Part shown: piece by piece, positions 6,770 to 15,611 of the stretch
Position numbering within the stretch: position 1 is the first letter of the stretch
How the letters are laid out: each line of letters opens with the position of its first letter
NCBI RefSeq assembly: GCF_900120295.1
Contig: NZ_LT635470.1
Location: 992,001 to 1,056,000, forward strand
Length of the DNA stretch: 64,000 nt
Direction: 5' to 3'
DNA from: Blautia sp. Marseille-P3201T
Lineage (GTDB): Bacteria > Bacillota > Clostridia > Lachnospirales > Lachnospiraceae
Made by a program: the position numbers and the translations under genes
The notes under the pieces: model-generated
The model's database searches: none
What the model was told of the DNA's origin: nothing
Seen by the model: only the letters and a program-made list of their open reading frames with translations

Positions 6770-9280
6770 TCAATATTGTACCATTCTCCCCTTTTTATTA
6801 CAACGAATTTTGTACCCAAAAAGAAGCAATATCCCCGCACCTGTGCAGAGAAATCCCAATGTCTTTCCCTCTGCCTTATAAGAAATTTCAATGGTGCATT
6901 TTCCCTTCGGCACTTTTGCGCCTACAAATGCTGTATTTACCTTTTCCACAGAAGTTTTTTCTCCGTTTATGTGTATTTCAAACCCTTCATCATAAGGAAT
7001 ACTAGTAATCAGATATCCTGCTTCTTTATTATTCACACTGCAAATCAGCGTATCGCCTTCTGTTTTTTCTAATTTTAAAGGTGTTTCATACAATTTTTCA
7101 TTGCTTAATTCACTTAAATTTCCAGTAAATGCTTCTAAATTAGAAATCTCATATTCTCCCGGTCCAAAAATAAAATCTGCTGTCTGGTTTTCCTGATTAA
7201 GAGTAACCGTATAGGCAAAGGACTCATTGTGATTGGCATATTCATGAGATTTTGCAGTAAGACGATTGGTCTGCCCGCAAAGCCGTATATACATATCCTT
7301 GTCTTTTTTATTCTTCACCTGAAATTTCACAGACAACAAATCTTCTGTCATCGGTATATCTTTTATGGGTATACTGACTTTTTTCTCTGTTGAAAGAGAA
7401 AAGCTCCAGCCAAAAGAAGTCCTCTTAATCTGGTTTTCTCCTTCGTTGATTTCCGGTATTTCCAAAGGATACGTATTCATAGTAGGAAAATCCTCCTCAC
7501 TCTGGGCGCTCTCTGCCACAGCCTTCCACAAGAAGGCTGTCTGATTTGCAGGAAAATCCAAGGTCTGATAATTCTTTTCCGCCACCACCTCATTGGTTAC
7601 ATACCCTATGGGCGCTACATGAGAATTGACATAAAGATTTCCGTTTTTTCCTTCTTCTAAAAGCTCATACCCTGCCAAAGGGTGCTTTCCAATTACATAT
7701 TTCACACCCATAAGCTGTAAAAACAATGGATTGTCTGACACTGCCTGCATCATATTATTTCGAAAATGCTGGTTTATATCAAAGGTTTCCCTGCGAAATT
7801 TATCATATTCCTCATTGTAAGCAGATGAATATACAGAGGTAATCAGTTGTCTGCTATCCTCTATTCTGTTTATGTCCTGTAATTCTTTTTTCCCTCCCTG
7901 CTGTTCCTCCATGCGATACCAGCCTGCATCTTTGCCTAAAATTTCTTCTACTTCTGCCTTAGTATCTCTATCTAAAATCTTTTCATAATCTTCTTTTGGA
8001 ATAATATGGTCGCTCCCCTTGTTGATTGTCCAACCAGAGCAAAACAAAATCACACAGGAAACCCATACAGCCAAAGGAAACGCTGAAAATCTCTTTCTGA
8101 TAAGAAAGCAGAGCAGCATTACTCCGCAGTCTAACAACGCCCAGAATGTTTTTCCTGCAATCAAGAAAATTGCCGTTATCAGATACGGAAGAATATCCCG
8201 AAAAGTGCTTTCCCTTTTCTTAATGCGGTCTATGTATTTGGCAACTTCCATACACATAAGCGGAAGAAACGGAATAAAAACCTTTCCCTTATCATAAAGT
8301 CCGCCGTTTAATACATATCCCGCAAGAGGAACAGTAAAAATCAAAAAAAGGCTGACTGAAAGAAATTTTTCCTGCCATTTTCTCCTGCATATCATGTCGT
8401 CAAATAAGGCAATCAACGCCAGTGCAGACATCCCCACACCATGAGATGTGTACAGAAATCGCATAGGCTGAACAGTAAAAAGCGATACTGCCATTCCTGC
8501 CTGTGAACCGCTTCCGCCTCGACCAAAAAGTACAAATGCCGTAGGAATAAGCAAAATCCCACACAAAAGCACGCCGTGAAGAAGCACACCGGCTAATGAG
8601 ACACTGTTTTTAAAAAATTCTTTTATTCCTTTCTCTGTAAATTTGGAAGCTCCATAAATCCCCAACGCCAGAAGTCCGCCTATGCTAAAGAAAAAACTGG
8701 TAAGTATCATTCCACACACGCCGCATAACAGCAATGCTTTCTTCTTTTCCTCTACATATTTATCCACACCTAAAAAGGCAGCACACAGAAAAGGCATATA
8801 ATTGACAAACATCAGTTGATTATAGGAATGATACACCAAAGGCGCTGCCAACAGAAACAGAAACGTACATGCCAGAGTAATTCTGTCATCACATTTCTTC
8901 TTTAACCAGCAGTAAAAAATCACCACAGACGCACCATAGGATAAAATGGAGGTAATCTGAATATATAGACTCATGGGAACAAAGGGAAGGAGATAAGAAA
9001 TCCAAATAATAGGATTAAACAGACCATAATAAGAAAAATTATAGATATTCTGTCCCGCACCTAAGTTCCACGCAATATCGGGAAAAAGCTGTCCTGTATC
9101 ATAAAATCTCTGTCTAAAATAGTCCGGCAGTACACTGTGCTGATTTATCCAGTCTAAATTCGAGCCAAAAATTCCATACTGTAATACAAAAATCCAGCAT
9201 ACTGCCAGACATATAACAAACAGCAGCAAAGGTATTTTAATTTTTTCTGTTTTCTTCATCTGCATCTTCCTTCTGCTCAT
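6770..9280 (-). CDS. YfhO-family membrane glycosyltransferase
   Basis: An 836-residue polytopic membrane protein of the YfhO family. The first helix follows MSRRKMQMKKTEKIKI, and about a dozen hydrophobic segments fill the first 420 residues; a large extracytoplasmic part follows and the chain ends with one helix and basic residues. In Bacillus subtilis YfhO works with the CsbB glycosyltransferase to decorate lipoteichoic acid with GlcNAc at the outer membrane face. Here the gene overlaps the preceding GT2 gene by 44 nt, the same pairing, so a role in glycan decoration of the envelope is likely. The start at 9280 is supported by AAAGGAG 4 nt upstream; MQMKK at 9265 is an alternative. Confidence 0.88.
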   Translation of the reverse strand: MSRRKMQMKKTEKIKIPLLLFVICLAVCWIFVLQYGIFGSNLDWINQHSVLPDYFRQRFYDTGQLFPDIAWNLGAGQNIYNFSYYGLFNPIIWISYLLPFVPMSLYIQITSILSYGASVVIFYCWLKKKCDDRITLACTFLFLLAAPLVYHSYNQLMFVNYMPFLCAAFLGVDKYVEEKKKALLLCGVCGMILTSFFFSIGGLLALGIYGASKFTEKGIKEFFKNSVSLAGVLLHGVLLCGILLIPTAFVLFGRGGSGSQAGMAVSLFTVQPMRFLYTSHGVGMSALALIALFDDMICRRKWQEKFLSVSLFLIFTVPLAGYVLNGGLYDKGKVFIPFLPLMCMEVAKYIDRIKKRESTFRDILPYLITAIFLIAGKTFWALLDCGVMLLCFLIRKRFSAFPLAVWVSCVILFCSGWTINKGSDHIIPKEDYEKILDRDTKAEVEEILGKDAGWYRMEEQQGGKKELQDINRIEDSRQLITSVYSSAYNEEYDKFRRETFDINQHFRNNMMQAVSDNPLFLQLMGVKYVIGKHPLAGYELLEEGKNGNLYVNSHVAPIGYVTNEVVAEKNYQTLDFPANQTAFLWKAVAESAQSEEDFPTMNTYPLEIPEINEGENQIKRTSFGWSFSLSTEKKVSIPIKDIPMTEDLLSVKFQVKNKKDKDMYIRLCGQTNRLTAKSHEYANHNESFAYTVTLNQENQTADFIFGPGEYEISNLEAFTGNLSELSNEKLYETPLKLEKTEGDTLICSVNNKEAGYLITSIPYDEGFEIHINGEKTSVEKVNTAFVGAKVPKGKCTIEISYKAEGKTLGFLCTGAGILLLFGYKIRCNKKGRMVQY

Positions 9281-10202
9281 GGGACTCCTTTAAAATATAA
9301 AGAGGTCTGTGTTTTGTTTCCAAATAGGTCTTTGACAAATATTGCCCTACAATTCCTGTGCAAAATAATTGAATTCCACTTACAAAAAACAAGATACAAA
9401 CTAAAGAAGGCCATCCCGGAACAGGATCTCCAAATGCTAATGTACGAATAACAATAAAAATAATCAGCAGAAAAGAAATTCCACAAAAAGTAATTCCCGC
9501 CACAGATGCCAATGACAAGGGAGCTACTGAAAAACCTGTAATCCCTTCCAATGAGTAAGACACCAACTTTCGTAAAGACCACTTTGTTGTTCCCGCACAA
9601 CGACTGGTATTTGGAAATTCCAGCCATGTAGTGCGAAATCCCACCCATTGAAAAATTCCTTTTGAAAAACGATTGTACTCGCTCATGGAAAGCACTGCAT
9701 CTACCATGGTTCTTTTCATCATTCGGAAATCCCTTGCCCCATTGACAATTTCTGTCTTTGACATTTTATTAATGACTTTATAAAAACTGTCAGATAAGAA
9801 AGAACGGAGTTTCGGCTCTCCTTTTCTATCGCCTCTTTTCGTGGCAACACAATCCCAATCCTCACTTTGCAAAAGCTCATACATCTTTGCCAAAAGTGCA
9901 GGAGGATCCTGTAAATCCACATCCATAACAACTCCATAATTTCCTGTAATATGAGAAAGTCCTGCATAAATGGCAGCCTCTTTCCCAAAATTTCTGGAAA
10001 AAGAAAGATAATTACATCTCTCGTCTTTATCGGATAACGCTCTTAATTCCTGTAATGTTCTGTCGGAAGAACCATCATCCACAAAAAACAGTTCAAAACC
10101 TACATAGGACATTTCTTTCATAATTTTTTTCATTTCCATGTAATATACCGGAATTGCTTCCTCTTCATTAAAACAAGGAATTACTATTGATATCTTGTCC
10201 AT
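9237..10202 (-). CDS. Polyprenyl-phosphate glycosyltransferase (CsbB/GtrB-like)
   Basis: A 321-residue family 2 glycosyltransferase that transfers a sugar to undecaprenyl phosphate on the inner membrane face. The opening IVIPCFNEEEAIP, then FVDDGSSDRT and DVDLQDPP (metal-binding Asp motif), are typical of GtrB/CsbB/DPM1-like enzymes. Two C-terminal membrane helices lie at about residues 230-255 and 265-295. The next gene encodes a YfhO-like protein, which would use the lipid-linked sugar outside the cell. No small GtcA-type flippase gene is seen next to them. The sugar is unknown. Confidence 0.93.
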   Translation of the reverse strand: MDKISIVIPCFNEEEAIPVYYMEMKKIMKEMSYVGFELFFVDDGSSDRTLQELRALSDKDERCNYLSFSRNFGKEAAIYAGLSHITGNYGVVMDVDLQDPPALLAKMYELLQSEDWDCVATKRGDRKGEPKLRSFLSDSFYKVINKMSKTEIVNGARDFRMMKRTMVDAVLSMSEYNRFSKGIFQWVGFRTTWLEFPNTSRCAGTTKWSLRKLVSYSLEGITGFSVAPLSLASVAGITFCGISFLLIIFIVIRTLAFGDPVPGWPSLVCILFFVSGIQLFCTGIVGQYLSKTYLETKHRPLYILKESHEQKEDADEENRKN

Positions 10203-10368
10203 ATTGACACCTCATTTTCTTTTGTATAAGGAATTTTATTCTTGCTTGTGATAACTATCCTTTCATCATATAAAATTTCATTCTTGACTTGGTTTATTAT
10301 AGCAACTAAATCATATTTTTTTTTAATGAAACTCTGACTTTTTTCTTAATTTTTTGTAAAAAAATTCA

Positions 10369-10416
10369 AAAATCCCCCCTTGAAATAACAAATTTATGCT
10401 ATTTCAAGAGGGATTT
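10369..10416 (-). terminator. Terminator of the lamin-tail surface protein gene
   Basis: A long inverted repeat (arms 10369-10386 and 10400-10416, one or two mismatches) lies 19 nt after the stop of the large surface protein gene. Read on the minus strand it is followed by a T-rich run. Confidence 0.8.
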
Positions 10417-10434
10417 ATTTCTTACCCTTATCTG

Positions 10435-13400
10435 TTATCTGTGTTTTTTTAATGTATACACAAAAATACTTCCTCCTGTAACAAATGCAAGAAACGCTAT
10501 TCCTAACAAAATTCCAACCTCATTTTCATCCTTTGTTTTTACATTTGTGCTATTATGTACTGTACTCTGTGGTTTCAAACCAGCTGTAGTATTATCATCG
10601 TTTCCTCCATCCGGTTTCCCGTTGCCAGACGTGTTATCTTCTGGGTTTATATGCGTTGCGTTCTTCGGTTCTACTACAACACTTCTGTTAATGGATGTCT
10701 TATTTCCTGCAAAATCTGTAACCTCATAAATAAGTTCATATTCACCTGCTATACTAGTATTGACTTTACCCGTTATAATAATATTCTTTGTGATGTCACC
10801 GTCTACATTATCAACCGCACTTACTCCTTCCCACTCATCAAAACAATCTCCCTCTTTTAATTTTGTATCTGTCGGAACTGTTAAAATCGGTTTTTCTGTA
10901 TCATATTGTACATTTATATAATGCACATTTGTTCTGGAAAATCCACCATTATCATCTGTAACTTCTGCATACCAGCCATTCATTCCTTCTTCTGCTGTTT
11001 CCCAAACATAGGAAGCATCGGTTCCGCTTTTAACATCTGTTACACTGCCAATTACATCATCATTATAAACATTCACATTTAAACTGGTTGTTTCTAAAGT
11101 TTTTATTTCCGGCTGAATACCAAGCTCTGCAAAAGGAATTTCAAACGTTTCTGCATCATTTAGATTTGCATCTTCGATGCAAAATTCATTTCCAACATTG
11201 GGATTTTCTGACGGTTTCGCATCATAATCACCATAGTTTTCATATTCCGTACCGCCATGAGAAGGAGAAAATGTACGAATAATAATTTTTTCATTATCTA
11301 AGTCAAAGTGCATCAATCTCATATATCCTGCACCACCCTCAATTAAGCCCTGATAGTCAAATAATAAATTGTAAACCTTTCTCTGTGTTCCATCTTCATT
11401 AACAAAAGTATCTACCGTTGTTTTTGCATTATGATAATGACCGGATAAAACCATACATACATTTTCATTTTTTGCAACAACCTCATCATGAATACGCTGT
11501 GGTTCTTCTCCTAATCCCCCACTTGCTAAAAGATATTCATGGAAATTCAAAATTGCCTTTCTCTCCGGATATTGTGCCAATACATCATTCATCCATTGAA
11601 TTTCCTCATCTCCAATTCCCCAGCCCATATAAATCATTATGAAATCAATTCCACCAACAGTAATCAAATCGTAATGTCCCCGATTATCTTTATAGCTCTC
11701 CCCATACCATGGATTATTTTCATAACGGCTTTTTCCAAAATATTGCTGATAATTTCCATAATCACCATTGAGATGTCCTACATCATGATTGCCTGCAAGA
11801 ATTCCATAAGGAAACTCTGCATCATCTAATTTCTGATACGCTTCGTCAGCCTGAACCCATTCCTTTTGATTTGGTTCGTCATCAATAATATCTCCATCAT
11901 GGAACAAGTACTGAATATTCATTCTTTCCCGATTTCCTAATAGCCAATTATGAATATTCAACTGATGCTGATACGCTCCGTCTACCGTCTGATCTTGATT
12001 GTCTTCATAATCCTCGTTATAATATTGCGTATCGCTTTCTACTGCAAATGTAAAATCATACTCGTTTCTTGGTGTATCATTCTCATTGAAGGTTTCAACA
12101 TTGTCCGGTGTTTCATTAATAGAATAATTTGAAGCTCCTGAATTTTCATCATACTGTGTAGGTGTATACCCTTCTCCATTCTGTACAATGACATTCACTT
12201 TGCCATCTAAAATATGGTCTTTTAACGTTACATCTCCTGTTAATTTCATTCCTTCTTCTATGATTGTCTGTTGTGCCTCTATTTTTTCCCACTGTTCTAA
12301 GGCTGTATTATATACATACATAAATGTCTTTTCATTGTTACTATTTCCAGACCATTCTAAGGAAATAACTGTATTCTCATCTACTGTATCATCTAACTGA
12401 AGCTGGAAGCTGTCATACGGAAAACCATTTCCTATATTTTCTTCAAAAGCTTTTTCTACTATTCCACTTTGATTGCTAATTCCGCTATCTTTCACAATGT
12501 TGCTGTCGCCCAACTGATATCGTTCACCTTTTTTAAAAGTAACTGTCATATCATCATTTGTTTCATCTGTTGGTTTTATTGACAATATTGGAGCAGTCTG
12601 TACTGTTGTACCATTTTCAGGCAAAACATTTTCATCTATGGTTGCTGACTCTACCGGTGTGGCAAAATGAATTTCTTTTTCTGCCATATTTCCTACTTCA
12701 TCTCTACCTGTAATCTGAATAATATGTTCTCCCTGCTTCATTTCCAGTGCACGAAATTCATACGGAACTGAAATACTCTTACCATCTAAAAGTACCGCCA
12801 TAGATACTTGATTACTAATTGTATCTTTTACCTCTGCTTCAATTGTTCCGCTATGGTACAGCTTTCCTTCTTCTATATTACTGATAATTTCCGGTGCCGT
12901 ATTATCTACTCTTACAGAAATTTGGCTTTTTCCATTGGAAATTACATGTTCACCATCTGTTTCCTGTGTTGTATCCCACAAGTATCGTATTGCATCAAAA
13001 TCGGTATCTTCTAAGTGAAAAGTAGCATATAATATTTCATATTTTGATGTTCCGTCTCCCATAGAAATATCGGTTTCCTGCGATGGTATGGATACATCTA
13101 TCATCGGCGCTTGATCCATATTATCATGCTCAACAGCCCCCAAGCCTTTTTTCGCCTGATAAGAAATTGGAAATAATGTCTTTCCGTTTGGCAATATCAA
13201 GCGAATATTCCGAATGGTAAAGTCATCATTATTTTCTATATTATGCTCCAGAACATTTGCCTTATTTCCCGCATGAAATTCTACGGTAATTGTCTTATTT
13301 TCTACGTCAAATTTTTCCGCATGAATATCGTATACATAGGTAGCCACATCACTATAAGTTCCCTCATTGAATACTCCTACAACTTCTCCATCAACGGCTA

Positions 13401-15441
13401 CCGCATTTTTAAAAAATACATCTGTATCAGTTGCCTCAAAGGCAATTTTTCCATTTCCATTAATTGATTTCTGTGATTTTTCAGAAACATCCACGCCGTC
13501 AATCTGTAATTGATTGCCGTTTGCAATAATTTGCTGTTTATCGGTAACAATATCCCCGTCTTTCAAATTTAAGCTTTCCATTATTTCTGCATCTGTATTA
13601 TAAATTTCTTTTTCTTCTGTCTGAATGGTAGAATATCCATCGCTTACTTCAAAATAGTATGTAAAGTTTTTCTTATTTAACAAATCCACATTACTTAATA
13701 CTTTTTCAAATTGGTTTTCTCCGCTGCGAACCAGCTTATAACTTTCAAATTGGGATTGATTATTATTTTTTAGATATAGCATCACTGTTTTAATTGTAGT
13801 TTCATTTGAAAAAGCCTCTACTGAAAACGGAAATGACTCTGTTGAATTATCAAAGGCTGTACCTGTATGGTCCACCACTTTTGGGGAATCTGCTGGTACT
13901 GTCAACTGCGCCTGATAAGTTGCCTTTTCTTTATCAGTAATTGTCCCTGGCGTAGGTTCTGCCTCATCACTTGTCATAACTGTTTGAAAAATGCCATTGG
14001 TATACTGATTTTGATATGTAATTGACTTATCTGCTATTGTATTGTCTGCATTTGCATCATTATAAACAATACTATCAATTTCGTCTCCTACATTTGTACA
14101 AATCCGAATTCCTCTTTTCCCACTATTCGCCATACCACCACTGGAAACCTCAATCAATTCATTTTCTGATAACTCTACTCCAAAATTTGCATTAAAATCA
14201 TCTCTTGTCAGATAATCATTCGAGCCATTTTTAATCCAAAACACCAGTGCTTCTCCCGGCTGTATTTTTTTATCTTTATTTGTTTCCCACCATGCCGTCT
14301 GAACTCCGGTATCCGGATATACGTAATAAATCCCATAATCTTTTAAATTAATTTCCTGATTCGAGTTATTACTTACTTCAATAAATTCATACGCATCTGC
14401 GCCTTCTACATTTGAAGTATCCGGAAGAACCTCCGTTATCGTAAGCGGTGGTACCTTTGTAATATCTATCTCTGGCTTTTCTGCGTCCTTATGAATCACT
14501 ACCTGCCGTTCCTGAGTTTTGGCTGTGTTTGTTCCATCAAATATTGTAGCTTGATAAAAAAAACTTTCTTTGTCTTCCAAATCTGAAAACGGAACTGTCC
14601 CTACTAATTTTCCTTTTTCATTGTAATGAAGGGGATATTCATTTTCTCCATCAATTATAATTTTCCCTGAAAGGATTTGATCTATCCCTAAATTCGTATC
14701 CGTCACTTCAATATTTAAGTCTGTATTCTCATCTAAATTAGAAACCTCTGTTGCTATCATATTTGCTGCATCTACTTTAGATGGAAAGGTAAATCCACAT
14801 TTTATGTCTTCCGGAGCTACTGTTAAAGGCGTTGGTTCACAATCATATTTTGATGTAACATTACTATTATCATAAGAAAAGCAAATAGCTTCATCTACAT
14901 CTATTTTTTTATTCTCCGACTCATCTGTATTGTATTCCACTGTCGTAAGAATTTTTCCTGTTTTTGACAGAATTTGAAGTTGTCTGGTTCCCGAATTACT
15001 TAACCCATCACACTCCAGTTCTCCTATAAGAGAATTTTCTTCTATTTCTCCATATCCTTTTTCGGTATAATATGCACAGAAATCAGATTTTGTAATTTCG
15101 GTATTCCCTTCATTTCTAATCCAAACAATCGCACTGGACTTTGCGGGAATACTTTCAAAATCAGGAGTCCAAACACTTGTTTTCTCACCATTTAAATAAA
15201 CCAAATCATAATTTTCCATATCTACACTTTGATCTGTAATATTGGTTAATTCAAAATATTCATACGCATCAAGACTATTTAAGTTATCTGTATTAGGTAC
15301 AACCTCAGTAACAAGAATTGGTGCTTGAACCTCTTGAGAGGTCTTCTCTATATCTTGAGCTAAAACCTGTTGACCAACTCCTACAATAGCAACCAGCCCC
15401 AGCATGCTCATAGTTATAGATTTCCTGTCTAATTTCTTCAT
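10435..15441 (-). CDS. Giant secreted lamin-tail / metallophosphoesterase surface protein
   Basis: About 1668 residues from the ATG at 15441, which is chosen because GGAGGT lies 4 nt upstream and the sequence opens with a signal peptide (MKKLDRKS, hydrophobic core, VLAQD); an upstream in-frame ATG at 15498 lacks this support. Two lamin-tail domains begin near residues 42 and 329 (ILVTEVVPNT and LTITEVLPDT). Many beta-sandwich-like segments follow. A calcineurin-like phosphoesterase spans about 1127-1390, with HDGDIID, AGNHDV and SGHYHNAK metal-binding motifs. Near 1517-1600 is an Ig-like domain of the DUF5011 type (VDGDITKN). The end has a single helix and KKHR, but no LPxTG. It is probably cell-surface anchored. 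The phosphoester substrate, possibly extracellular nucleotides or phosphodiesters, is unknown. Confidence 0.85.
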   Translation of the reverse strand: MKKLDRKSITMSMLGLVAIVGVGQQVLAQDIEKTSQEVQAPILVTEVVPNTDNLNSLDAYEYFELTNITDQSVDMENYDLVYLNGEKTSVWTPDFESIPAKSSAIVWIRNEGNTEITKSDFCAYYTEKGYGEIEENSLIGELECDGLSNSGTRQLQILSKTGKILTTVEYNTDESENKKIDVDEAICFSYDNSNVTSKYDCEPTPLTVAPEDIKCGFTFPSKVDAANMIATEVSNLDENTDLNIEVTDTNLGIDQILSGKIIIDGENEYPLHYNEKGKLVGTVPFSDLEDKESFFYQATIFDGTNTAKTQERQVVIHKDAEKPEIDITKVPPLTITEVLPDTSNVEGADAYEFIEVSNNSNQEINLKDYGIYYVYPDTGVQTAWWETNKDKKIQPGEALVFWIKNGSNDYLTRDDFNANFGVELSENELIEVSSGGMANSGKRGIRICTNVGDEIDSIVYNDANADNTIADKSITYQNQYTNGIFQTVMTSDEAEPTPGTITDKEKATYQAQLTVPADSPKVVDHTGTAFDNSTESFPFSVEAFSNETTIKTVMLYLKNNNQSQFESYKLVRSGENQFEKVLSNVDLLNKKNFTYYFEVSDGYSTIQTEEKEIYNTDAEIMESLNLKDGDIVTDKQQIIANGNQLQIDGVDVSEKSQKSINGNGKIAFEATDTDVFFKNAVAVDGEVVGVFNEGTYSDVATYVYDIHAEKFDVENKTITVEFHAGNKANVLEHNIENNDDFTIRNIRLILPNGKTLFPISYQAKKGLGAVEHDNMDQAPMIDVSIPSQETDISMGDGTSKYEILYATFHLEDTDFDAIRYLWDTTQETDGEHVISNGKSQISVRVDNTAPEIISNIEEGKLYHSGTIEAEVKDTISNQVSMAVLLDGKSISVPYEFRALEMKQGEHIIQITGRDEVGNMAEKEIHFATPVESATIDENVLPENGTTVQTAPILSIKPTDETNDDMTVTFKKGERYQLGDSNIVKDSGISNQSGIVEKAFEENIGNGFPYDSFQLQLDDTVDENTVISLEWSGNSNNEKTFMYVYNTALEQWEKIEAQQTIIEEGMKLTGDVTLKDHILDGKVNVIVQNGEGYTPTQYDENSGASNYSINETPDNVETFNENDTPRNEYDFTFAVESDTQYYNEDYEDNQDQTVDGAYQHQLNIHNWLLGNRERMNIQYLFHDGDIIDDEPNQKEWVQADEAYQKLDDAEFPYGILAGNHDVGHLNGDYGNYQQYFGKSRYENNPWYGESYKDNRGHYDLITVGGIDFIMIYMGWGIGDEEIQWMNDVLAQYPERKAILNFHEYLLASGGLGEEPQRIHDEVVAKNENVCMVLSGHYHNAKTTVDTFVNEDGTQRKVYNLLFDYQGLIEGGAGYMRLMHFDLDNEKIIIRTFSPSHGGTEYENYGDYDAKPSENPNVGNEFCIEDANLNDAETFEIPFAELGIQPEIKTLETTSLNVNVYNDDVIGSVTDVKSGTDASYVWETAEEGMNGWYAEVTDDNGGFSRTNVHYINVQYDTEKPILTVPTDTKLKEGDCFDEWEGVSAVDNVDGDITKNIIITGKVNTSIAGEYELIYEVTDFAGNKTSINRSVVVEPKNATHINPEDNTSGNGKPDGGNDDNTTAGLKPQSTVHNSTNVKTKDENEVGILLGIAFLAFVTGGSIFVYTLKKHR

Positions 15442-15566
15442 ACTTACCTCCATCATTTTGACTGCATTTTTCTTTATGATAAAGGTAACATACACCATTC
15501 CCTGCTTCTATCTTTAATTTGTTAATACTTTTTTAAATCCATGTAAATTTAATTTTCTAGAAAAAA

Positions 15567-15596
15567 GTATCCGGCAGATAACTTCCTGCCGGATAC
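15567..15596 (-). terminator. Terminator downstream of purL
   Basis: A perfect 11-bp inverted repeat (15567-15577 and 15586-15596) with an 8-nt loop, followed on the minus strand by six T, ends the purL transcript. Confidence 0.9.
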
Positions 15597-15611
15597 TCCT
15601 ATCATTTTTCT

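Noticed and set aside
10435-15441. LPxTG sortase anchor
   Set aside because: The C-terminal helix and basic tail are present but no LPxTG-like motif is seen; only general surface anchoring is stated.
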